A model generated the notes under the pieces. It saw nothing but the letters and a program-made list of their open reading frames with translations. It did no database searches and had not been told where the DNA came from. Position numbers and translations under genes: made by a program. From NCBI GenBank assembly GCA_022822245.1, contig JAJECB010000290.1:1-14091 (forward strand): a DNA stretch of 14,091 nucleotides, given 5' to 3'. This document shows, piece after piece, positions 1-5,646 of the stretch. How positions within the stretch are numbered: position 1 is the stretch's first letter; each line of letters opens with the position of its first letter. The DNA comes from Gammaproteobacteria bacterium (GTDB lineage: Bacteria > Pseudomonadota > Gammaproteobacteria > HK1).

Positions 1-18
1 GCCCCGGAGACCGGGACG

Positions 19-699
19 CTACGCAAGCGCCGGCGGCGGATCAGGCCCCATCTTGTGTTGGCGCGCTCCAAGGCGATTCCTCGGGCCGAGACGGTGGGGT
101 TGGAACCCCAACGGTGCGGGCAGCACGGGGAGTTGCTCGGCAACGAGGGTGCGAAGCGCCCTGAGCGCGGTCTCGCTCTGCAGCCGCGTGCGCACCGCCC
201 CCATCTCGGCGACGCACCGGGCGAGCTGCTCGGGGAGCAGCCCGATGACGATGCCAAGGACGTGATGGACGAGACGCACCCGACGCTCCACCCAGCGCAT
301 CGCCCCCGGGAGCTCGACCGCATCGCGGCGCAACGCATCGCCCGCCGCGACCAGGCTCGGGGCCTGCTCGGCGTGGACCACCACCGCTTCGAGCTCGTCG
401 AGGGTGCCGGGCAGCCGCGCCGCCAGACAATCGGGCAGCAGGCTGAAGGTGGTGTGGCTCTGCGGGCAGTACCAGCGAGCGATCTTCGTCCCGCGCGGAA
501 TCTTGCGCGCGTAGGTGCCGTGGCGGGCCAGCGAACATCCCCCGTGCGGGTGGTTCGGACAGCGCGAAAGCCTTGCATCGCGCCACGCCCTGGCTCTAAC
601 GTATTGCTCGCCGGTGAGCCCCGTCTGGTAGCGAAGCTGCAACCGGCCGTGGCCCGGCGGGGTGGCTCCCCCGCGCGGGCCTTCTCCTTTGGTTCCCAA
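19..699 (-). CDS. Zinc-ribbon-like hypothetical protein, probably encoded by a mobile element
   Basis: A 226-residue protein without an assigned function. Residues about 40-105 are the most protein-like part. They contain C47 and H50, C55, H60 in an RHGTY context, C78 in RWYCP, then TFSLLPDCLAARLPGTL. This spacing of Cys/His followed by an aromatic/FSLLP motif resembles the zinc-ribbon DNA-binding heads of transposase accessory proteins; the resemblance is recalled, not searched. The rest is Arg/Leu-rich and probably helical. The longest reading starts at a TTG at 699. An AAGGAGAAGG purine run lies just inside it, but no ATG follows at good spacing, so the start is uncertain. It stops with TAG at 19-21. 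It is probably the first gene of an element reading leftwards out of the window, with partner genes (ATPase, integrase) not visible here. Confidence 0.6.
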   Translation of the reverse strand: MGTKGEGPRGGATPPGHGRLQLRYQTGLTGEQYVRARAWRDARLSRCPNHPHGGCSLARHGTYARKIPRGTKIARWYCPQSHTTFSLLPDCLAARLPGTLDELEAVVVHAEQAPSLVAAGDALRRDAVELPGAMRWVERRVRLVHHVLGIVIGLLPEQLARCVAEMGAVRTRLQSETALRALRTLVAEQLPVLPAPLGFQPHRLGPRNRLGARQHKMGPDPPPALA

Positions 700-1066
700 C
701 GAGCGCCCACACTACGACGCGCCCGCCGCGGCGCCAAGCGTGACGGGGAGGCGTCCCGCGCACCGCGCGGCTGCAAACGACCCAGGCCACCTCCGGATGG
801 CTCCGACCCGCGAGCCGGAGGTCCACAACCACCCTCCGGGGGCCCCTGTCCCCCGGTCCTTGTGAAGAGCTTGCTTCCGATGGCTATCGTCCAGCCCGGC
901 GTCGGGGGCCAACGACCTCAGCCATCTACACAACCGCGGTAGCTGCAACCTCCATCGCCACCGCAAGGTGCCCGGATTGCTCCGTCATCCCAGGCAGTCC
1001 GTCACCGGAACAATCCGGCCAAATCATCGGGGGATTCCACGAGAGAAAGCGCGAAACAACAAGGGC
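700..1066. other. Non-coding, stem-loop-rich junction between the zinc-ribbon element and truncated ritC
   Basis: About 360 bp with no convincing gene; the reading frames through it are Arg/Pro-rich shadows. It holds a 7-bp inverted repeat (CCGGAGG 815-821, CCTCCGG 833-839) next to a G-run/C-run pair at about 838-854. It also holds a larger imperfect inverted pair: CCGGATTGCTCCGTCATC at 972-989, and CCGGATTGTTCCGGTGAC read on the minus strand from 1018 to 1001, matching at 13 of 18 positions. Such paired sites near an element edge would fit transposase or recombinase binding sites, but this is inference. Confidence 0.45.
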
Positions 1067-1696
1067 GTTCCCGGTGCGTGGCCACAGCGGACATTGACGG
1101 GTCTTGCCTCCCTTGCCGTAGAGGGTAACGAGCACATAGCCGGCATCGCGCCGGCCGAGTTCGAGGTCACCGACGTGCAGTTGTATCGCCTCCGAGACCC
1201 GAGCCCCGGTGTTGTAGAGGAACAGCAGCAGGGCGTGTTCGGCTCGGCCCCGTGGCGTGTGGCGGTCGGGAACCGCGAGCAGAGCCTCCATCTCGTTGCG
1301 GGTGATCCAGGAGATCGGACGCGGCATGGCTTTCTTGGTTGCAATGGCGCGGATCTGCGCGCACCAGTCGAGATGGGTCGGGTCGCGGCTTGCGACGAAG
1401 CGAGCGAAGGAGCGTAGCGCCGCCAGGCGTTGGTTGCGGGTCTGCACCGAGCAGCCGCGTTCCTCCTCAAGGTGGGCAAGGAACTGCAACACCCGCGACG
1501 GCGCGAGATCCTCGACGGCCAGCCGGTCGACCGGTTTACGGGCCTTGGCGCTGACGAACGGGAGCAACAGGGCAAAGCTGTCGCGGTAGCTCTTCTGCGT
1601 ATTGCACGCGAGACGGCGCTCGGTGACGATGTATTCGGCCAGGAAGCGTCGGAGCCAGGGACCGAGTGTGCGGGGATCACGCATGGTCTCCTCCAT
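926..1696 (-). pseudogene. ritC: RitC tyrosine recombinase, C-terminally truncated
   Basis: Third recombinase of the RIT trio. The intact part (residues 1 to about 210, down to about position 1067) has a SAM-like N-terminal DNA-binding domain (about 10-105). The start of the catalytic domain follows, with the first catalytic arginine in NTGARVSEA (R166) and the beta-hairpin lysine in LYGKGGKTR (K195 or K198). The HxxR box, the second His/Trp and the nucleophilic tyrosine are absent. After PLWPRTGNAL the frame runs about 45 residues through unrelated DNA to a TAG at 926-928. The protein should therefore be catalytically dead. The start at 1696 (MEETMRDPRT) overlaps ritB by 20 bp; an ATG at 1684 would give an 8-bp overlap. 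Either suggests translational coupling. The truncation marks the junction with the element on the left. Confidence 0.85.
972..1018. repeat. Imperfect inverted repeat near the element boundary
   Basis: Two 18-bp sequences face each other with an 11-bp gap (990-1000). The outer 8 bp (CCGGATTG / CAATCCGG) are perfect, and an internal TCCG is also shared. It lies about 45-90 bp inside the inferred boundary at 1060. It may be a pair of transposase-binding sites of the element on the left. It does not match the palindrome at the other RIT end, so I do not take it as the missing RIT terminus. Confidence 0.45.
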
Positions 1697-2627
1697 TGAC
1701 GTAGCGGTCGAAGCGAACCGACGCTTCGTGCAGAAGTTCCGGCGTCATCGACAGGTAGACGCTCGTGCCGCTGAGATTGGCATGGCCGAGGTACGTCGAG
1801 AGCGCCGGTAGCAGCCGCTGTACATCAGCGCCGGCGCGGTACCAGGATGTCAGCCGATGTACGGCCGCGGTGTGTCGCAACGCATGCAAGCACGGGGCGC
1901 GCCGTCCGTCATCCTTGCCAACGATTCCGGCGGCCTTGAGCAGCTTGGCAAACGCATGGTCGACATTGTGCTTCCTCACCGCAGTTCCATCCCGACTTGC
2001 CAGGAAGGTGGACTCCATACCGTTGGGTAGTGGACGCTCGCAACGTCGTTCGGCATAGGCCCGCAGGACCTCGGCGAGTCGGGGCGCAACGGGAACGAGA
2101 CGACTCTTGAAGAACTTGGTGTTGCGCACCGTCAGCACGGCATCCGCCAGATCGACATCGCGCATGGACAGGTGGAGCGCCTCGCTGGTGCGCAGAGCGG
2201 CTCCGTACAGGAGCAGGAGCAGCGTACGGAGGGTGTCGCCATCGAGCCGGGAGGTATGCCTGCGGCTGGTGTCGATGGCCTCGAACAGGCGCTTGAGTTC
2301 ATCGCGCGAGTAGATGTGAGAGGGCGCCGAAGACGGCTCTCTCGGCTCTTCGTGCGCTGGTGGCAGCGGCGACCGTGTCGCGTAGCCGCGACTGATCGCG
2401 TAGCGATAGAACCCTGCGAGGGCACCGTACTTGTTGGCCCGGTATCGGGTGAGCGGACCATTGCCGGCAAGGAACTGACGGACATCGCGCTCCGTCACCG
2501 CATCGCAGTCCATGTGGTGGGGAACACGCTTGCAGAACCGATACAACACGCGTGCACTGGTGAGGAACCGTGCACCATGGTCCCGTCGCCACGCGACATA
2601 GTCGTCGATTGCGTCTCGGAGAGTCAT
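1677..2627 (-). CDS. ritB: RitB tyrosine recombinase
   Basis: A 316-residue site-specific recombinase of the phage integrase (tyrosine recombinase) family, middle member of the trio. The N-terminal core-binding domain spans about residues 1-95. The catalytic domain shows R146 in YGAALRTSEAL, a lysine at K171/K174, the HxxR box as H248-A-L-R251, H282 in YLGH and the nucleophile Y291 in SVYLSM, so all expected catalytic residues are present. Its ATG at 2627 overlaps the ritA TGA in a 4-base ATGA, and its own TGA lies inside the start of ritC. A longer open frame extends upstream to 2921, but that part overlaps ritA coding sequence and is not needed. In RIT elements the three recombinases are thought to act together on the element's ends; their individual jobs are not established. 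It appears intact, though ritC is not. Confidence 0.9.
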   Translation of the reverse strand: MTLRDAIDDYVAWRRDHGARFLTSARVLYRFCKRVPHHMDCDAVTERDVRQFLAGNGPLTRYRANKYGALAGFYRYAISRGYATRSPLPPAHEEPREPSSAPSHIYSRDELKRLFEAIDTSRRHTSRLDGDTLRTLLLLLYGAALRTSEALHLSMRDVDLADAVLTVRNTKFFKSRLVPVAPRLAEVLRAYAERRCERPLPNGMESTFLASRDGTAVRKHNVDHAFAKLLKAAGIVGKDDGRRAPCLHALRHTAAVHRLTSWYRAGADVQRLLPALSTYLGHANLSGTSVYLSMTPELLHEASVRFDRYVNGGDHA

Positions 2628-3859
2628 GCCAAGCCCTCCAGATCGATGTCGGCGACCTCGCGAAGGGCTCCGAGCTGCACCTTGGCATACACGGAGGTGG
2701 CGGCGACGCTGCGATGCCCGAGGTAGTCGCCGACCGCCTTCATCGACAGGCCCTGGTCGAGAAGATGCTGGGCGGCGGCGTGGCGCAGTGCATGCGGACC
2801 GCGACGCTTGCCGGTGATGCCCAAGCGCTGAAGGCGGATAGAAACGATGCACTTGATGACGCCCCGGGTCAGCGGTCTGATCGGAGCCTTCAACGTGAGG
2901 AATAGCCTGCGCTCGCGACACACGGGACGAACCTCACGCAGATAGCGCAGGATTGTCTGCCCGACACCGGGTGAGAGTGGGTACACGTGCGTGCGTCCGG
3001 GCTTCGGACAACGCACCTGCAACCTCTCCCGCTCCCAGTCCAGGTCGTCGAGCTGAAGGCCGCTGACCTCACCGGCGCGTAGGCCGTAGGTGATCAGCAG
3101 CATCACGACAGCGCGGGCACGTATGTCGAATGGACGGCCGCCCTCGGTGGTGGCAAGCAGCCGGATGACTTCGCTGCGATTCAATCCCTTCGGAATCGTC
3201 TCGCCGCAATGGCGTTGTGGCGGCAAGATCCCGCCGGCCAAGCCCGGCGTGCACCAGCCCTGCTGTTCGGCAAACCGGAAGAAGGCGCGAAGTTGCTGCG
3301 CATACAGATGGATCGTGGACCGACTGTAGCCGCGGGCGCGATAGCGCGCGATGACCTCATCGATCATGGTGATCCCGACCGACGCCAGATCGACACCCCT
3401 CTCGTCCAGCCAGACGAAGAAGTGATTGAGCGTTGCGCAGCAGCCCTCGACCGTGGCATCGGACCACCCGCGCTCGCCGGACATCCGTGCCGCAAAGGCC
3501 GTGACCTCGCGCGCATGGGTGTGGCACGCGACCTCGGGTTCCTCGAGCCAGCCGAGAAATCGCAACCAGCGTTCCGCGTCGCTGAAGAATCGCCGCCGCG
3601 CACGAGGTTGTGATAGGCGCTCCTCAGGCAACGACCACTGCCTGACTCCGGCCGCAATCTTGCCCGGGTTCAGGCCCTCGTCGTCCCGCAAATCGAGGGT
3701 CCGCACGAGGTTCAGTTGATGGGAGGCAATCCTGCGTAGCGTTGAGGGCTTGATGCCGACTTGCTCACAACGGGCGAGATAGGCGAGCCGCTCATTGAGT
3801 AATGGTGCGCAACGATACCGCGCGATCACTGACGGACGAGTGAAAAGAAGCTCGAACAT
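2624..3859 (-). CDS. ritA: RitA tyrosine recombinase
   Basis: A 411-residue tyrosine recombinase, first gene of the trio. Residues 1 to about 105 form an extra N-terminal region. The core-binding (SAM-like) domain is at about 107-205, and the catalytic domain follows with R261 (TYGLRAGEV), K286, H356-A-L-R359, H382 (LGHRS) and nucleophile Y391 (SVYAKV). All are intact. I chose the ATG at 3859 because AGGAG (3868-3872 on the plus strand) sits 8 nt upstream. The frame stays open to 4417, but that extension crosses the RIT end and the IS66 gene in antisense. The TGA overlaps the ritB ATG (2624-2627), implying coupled translation. Its ribosome binding site lies within a hairpin (3866-3884), so expression may be restrained. 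Length and order match the RIT family. Confidence 0.9.
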   Translation of the reverse strand: MFELLFTRPSVIARYRCAPLLNERLAYLARCEQVGIKPSTLRRIASHQLNLVRTLDLRDDEGLNPGKIAAGVRQWSLPEERLSQPRARRRFFSDAERWLRFLGWLEEPEVACHTHAREVTAFAARMSGERGWSDATVEGCCATLNHFFVWLDERGVDLASVGITMIDEVIARYRARGYSRSTIHLYAQQLRAFFRFAEQQGWCTPGLAGGILPPQRHCGETIPKGLNRSEVIRLLATTEGGRPFDIRARAVVMLLITYGLRAGEVSGLQLDDLDWERERLQVRCPKPGRTHVYPLSPGVGQTILRYLREVRPVCRERRLFLTLKAPIRPLTRGVIKCIVSIRLQRLGITGKRRGPHALRHAAAQHLLDQGLSMKAVGDYLGHRSVAATSVYAKVQLGALREVADIDLEGLA

Positions 3860-3865
3860 GAACCT

Positions 3866-3884
3866 GTCTCCTGGTGTAGGAGAC
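3866..3884 (-). promoter_or_regulatory. Hairpin covering the ritA ribosome binding site
   Basis: GTCTCCT (3866-3872) and AGGAGAC (3878-3884) form a perfect 7-bp stem with a 5-nt loop. On the minus-strand transcript the downstream arm contains AGGAG, the ritA Shine-Dalgarno sequence, 8 nt before the ATG at 3859. The stem would therefore hide the site. This is directly visible; its effect on translation is inferred. Confidence 0.65.
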
Positions 3885-3913
3885 CGGATCGTGCCAACAG
3901 CCGCGGTTCGGAA

Positions 3914-3982
3914 GATTATGTTGCGGAGATTGCTGGGAAACGTCCGCAGGTCAGGAAGACCCTGCGCCTCCGCAACATAATC
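3914..3982. repeat. Palindromic RIT end with 15-bp perfect arms
   Basis: GATTATGTTGCGGAG (3914-3928) and CTCCGCAACATAATC (3968-3982) are perfect inverted copies separated by 39 bp. Inside lies a second, off-centre inverted pair, CGCAGG (3945-3950) and CCTGCG (3961-3966). A partial third copy of the arm, CGCAACAT, recurs at 3988-3995, 17 bp beyond the same octamer at 3971-3978, right at the junction with IS66. This architecture suits recombinase arm and core sites at the element terminus. Confidence 0.75.
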
Positions 3983-3994
3983 GGGTGCGCAACA

Positions 3995-4960
3995 TTTTAC
4001 CGCCAATCGCAGATCTACGCCCGTTCCGGGCTCGACCTGCACCGCTCGACACTGGCCGGGTGGGTCGGCAAGGCGTCGTTCCACCTGCGGCCCGTGTTCG
4101 AGTGCCTGAAGGCGCAGCTCAAGACGTCGAACCATCTCGGGCTGGACGAGACCACGGTGCGGGTGCTCGACCCGGGCCGGGGCAAGACCAAGACCGGCTA
4201 CATGTGGACGATGGCGCGCGACGAGCGGGGGTGGTGCGGGCCGGACCCGCCGGGCGTGGTGTATGACTATGCGCCCAGCCGTAGCGGCAAGTATGGCGAG
4301 AAGCTGCTCGACGGCTTCCAGGGAACGGTGCAGGTCGACGGCTACTCCGGCCACAACCGGCTGGCCCGGTCGGACCGCCCGGGCGGGGCGCTGACGCTGG
4401 CGGCATGTTGGGTCCACGCAAGGCGGGGGCTCAAGGAGATGTTCGACAGCAACGGCTCGCCGATCGCGATGGCCGGACTGAAGCGCATCGCGCAGCTGTA
4501 CAAGATCGAGGACAAGATCCGGGGCGAGCCGCCGGCGACGCGCCAGTTCGTACGATGGACCGAGTCCGCGCCGCTGGTCAACGCCTTCGGCGTATGGCTC
4601 GACGAGCAGCGCTCGCGCGTCTCGCCGCGCTCGCGCCTGGGCGAGAAGCTCACCTATATCGCCAACCAGTGGGACGGGCTACTCGTGTTTCTGTATGACG
4701 GGCGCGTCGAGATGGACTCGAACTTCGTCGAGAATCGAATCCGCCCGATCAAGCTCACCGCGAAGAACGCCCTGTTCGCCGGCCACGACGAAGGCGCCAG
4801 CGCATGGGGCTGTATCGCCTCACTCATCGAGACCTGCAAGATGAATGGCGTCGAGCCCTACGCCTGGCTCAACAGCACGCTGGAGAAGATCGCCGCCGGT
4901 CACCCGCAAGCGCGCATCCGCGAGCTGTTGCCCTGGAACTTCGCCTCGCCGTCAAGCTGA
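3995..4960 (+). pseudogene. tnpC: IS66-family transposase (TnpC), N-terminally truncated
   Basis: The frame beginning FYRQSQIYARSGLDLHRSTLAGWV is the middle and C-terminal part of an IS66 DDE transposase: 321 residues of an expected roughly 500 or more. The DDE residues are visible in order: D in GLDETTVRVLDPGRG, D in VQVDGYSGHN, and E in MDSNFVENRIRPI, followed by the family-typical KNALFAGHDEGA, SLIETCKMNGVEPYAW and LLPWNFA. The N-terminal zinc-binding and helical region is gone. The frame continues two codons upstream of FYRQ into RIT sequence without homology, which places the break at 3994/3995. It stops with TGA at 4958-4960. There is no start codon or ribosome binding site for it, so it should be non-functional. 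The missing half is not found at the other RIT end. Confidence 0.9.
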
Positions 4961-4992
4961 CTGCACCCCGGGCCACCCGTTGGCAACGTGGG

Positions 4993-5009
4993 CCGTTCGT
5001 ACCGCTTAC
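4993..5009 (+). repeat. Probable IS66 right terminal inverted repeat
   Basis: Inward reading begins GTAAGCGGTACG. IS66-family ends characteristically start with GTAA followed by GC-rich sequence. The spacing of about 49 bp after the transposase stop is also usual. The matching left repeat is not in the window, so the assignment rests on family knowledge. Confidence 0.55.
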
Positions 5010-5011
5010 GA

Positions 5012-5251
5012 TCAGTCGGCGGCGGCGCCCCCGCGTTCGTCGAGGCGGCCTTCGACGTGCGATTGCCACTCGGCGAGGCGCTGCATTTCGGTGCGGAAAG
5101 TGTCCATCGCGGTATCGAAGCGGCGCTGCACTTCGCGTCGGTCCGCGTCCAGCCGAGACGTCGATCGGAGGATGAGCACGGCGAGGCTGATGCCGACCGC
5201 GAGGCCAGTTCCGATCACGGAGCCGATGATGGTGAGGGTGTCCGGAGGCAT
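5012..5251 (-). CDS. Small membrane-anchored coiled-coil protein, function unknown
   Basis: 79 residues. Residues 5-28 (TLTIIGSVIGTGLAVGISLAVLIL) form a single transmembrane helix. Residues about 31-72 are a charged amphipathic helix (RLDADRREVQRRF...EMQRLAEWQSHVEGRL) likely to form a coiled coil on the cytoplasmic side. Small proteins of this plan are common in proteobacteria near toxin-antitoxin or mobile loci; no function is assigned. I chose the ATG at 5251 because AAGGAG (plus-strand 5260-5265) lies 8 nt upstream. The frame is open 100 codons further upstream (to 5551), including a charged stretch, DFATKADMAASESRIKAVVGALETRI, that may be the remnant of another coiled-coil protein. The TGA at 5012-5014 lies 3 bp beyond the IS66 end, within the presumed target octamer, so it is non-IS sequence and the C-terminus may be native. 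Confidence 0.7.
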   Translation of the reverse strand: MPPDTLTIIGSVIGTGLAVGISLAVLILRSTSRLDADRREVQRRFDTAMDTFRTEMQRLAEWQSHVEGRLDERGGAAAD

Positions 5252-5536
5252 GATCCGGGCTCCTTGGCTGCGCCTCGCATGTTCGGCCATCGCGGGCGAG
5301 GGCGCAACCGTCCTCCGGTGTGGCGTCGCAGAGTTCGGGCGCATGTCGACGATGCGCGTCTCGAGCGCGCCCACGACGGCCTTGATGCGCGATTCGCTCG
5401 CGGCCATGTCGGCCTTGGTCGCGAAGTCCGGTTCGAGCGCTGCCGTGCCTGTCTGTCCGAATGAATCCGCGAGGGTCCGCAGCCCGACGATGCGATGGTG
5501 CCGGACGCACCCGCAATCCCGGATAATCCTCGCCAG
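5252..5536. other. No intact gene; possible minus-strand coiled-coil relic
   Basis: No convincing complete gene. On the minus strand, in frame with the 79-residue protein, about 5353-5430 encodes DFATKADMAASESRIKAVVGALETRIVDM. This resembles the N-terminal helices of small coiled-coil membrane proteins and could be a decayed neighbour or an N-terminal extension. The following Arg/Pro/His-rich codons look non-coding. On the plus strand a TGA at 5462-5464 closes the frame of the aminotransferase-like remnant to its right. Confidence 0.35.
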
Positions 5537-5620
5537 ATGTCGGCGGCTCACGGCGTGGAGGAGCTGGACCGCGCGATCGCCGCGTTCGTCGAGGTCGGGT
5601 GCGATCTCGGGGTAATCTGA
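5465..5620 (+). pseudogene. C-terminal remnant of a class III (GSA-type) aminotransferase
   Basis: The frame ends ...MSAAHGVEELDRAIAAFVEVGCDLGVI with TGA at 5618-5620. The S-AAH-x-x-E-[ED]-[IL]-D-x-[AT]-[IL]-x-AF pattern at the extreme C-terminus is typical of class III PLP-dependent aminotransferases of the glutamate-1-semialdehyde aminomutase type. Only about the last 30 residues (from about 5535) look homologous. Upstream the frame quickly loses similarity and hits a stop at 5462-5464. The PLP-binding lysine domain is absent, so no activity is possible. The remnant ends 26 bp before the SDR start on the same strand, which suggests it was the preceding gene of that operon before the left side was rearranged. 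The identification rests on a short motif. Confidence 0.5.
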
Positions 5621-5634
5621 CGGAAGCGTTGGGT

Positions 5635-5640
5635 GGAGGA
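5635..5640 (+). promoter_or_regulatory. Ribosome binding site fixing the SDR start
   Basis: GGAGGA ends 6 nt before the ATG at 5647, which selects this codon over the longer open frame that begins at 5599. Confidence 0.75.
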
Positions 5641-5646
5641 ACCGGC

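Larger units (their letters stand above)
1..1060 (-). mobile_element. Edge of an unidentified mobile element carrying a zinc-ribbon protein gene
   Basis: Inferred element. Its right boundary is placed near 1060 because recognisable tyrosine recombinase sequence of ritC stops there, at about residue 210 of a protein that should be well over 300 residues. Left of that point lie about 360 bp without a convincing gene, containing several inverted repeats, then a minus-strand gene (19-699) whose cysteine pattern resembles transposase zinc ribbons. The gene faces away from the boundary, so the rest of the element would lie beyond position 1. No transposase catalytic domain is in view, and I could not define a terminal repeat or target duplication. 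The alternative is that 1-1060 is ordinary flanking DNA joined by a deletion. Confidence 0.4.
1060..3994 (-). mobile_element. Recombinase-in-trio (RIT) element, truncated at the ritC end
   Basis: Three consecutive tyrosine recombinase genes on one strand, each overlapping the next by a few bases, are the defining feature of RIT elements known from several proteobacteria. The ritA-side end is sharp. IS66 transposase homology begins at 3995, and between there and ritA lies a large palindrome typical of a recombinase recognition site. The ritC-side end is missing together with the ritC 3' part. The N-terminal half of the interrupted IS66 transposase is not found on the ritC side, so the original insertion has since been rearranged. 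The element probably cannot move by its own machinery, since one recombinase and one end are lost. Confidence 0.8.
3995..5009 (+). mobile_element. IS66-family insertion sequence remnant with right end
   Basis: Covers the truncated transposase and about 49 bp downstream. The plus strand ends ...CCGTTCGTACCGCTTAC at 4993-5009. Read inwards this is GTAAGCGG..., which fits the GTAA-type terminal repeats of IS66 elements. The left end, with tnpA and tnpB and the transposase N-terminus, is absent. The octamer gatcagtc (5010-5017) would be the target duplication copy, but its partner cannot be checked. Confidence 0.75.

Noticed and set aside
55..942. 295-codon plus-strand open frame opposite the zinc-ribbon gene
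   Set aside because: Arg/Pro-rich with no motif. The minus strand carries the coherent Cys/His pattern and FSLLP motif.
972..1018. Inverted repeat considered as the missing left end of the RIT element
   Set aside because: Its sequence and spacing differ from the 15-bp palindrome at the ritA end, and it lies beyond the point where ritC homology stops.
3860..4417. N-terminal extension of ritA to 4417
   Set aside because: It crosses the RIT end and reads antisense through the IS66 transposase. The ATG at 3859 has its own well-spaced AGGAG.
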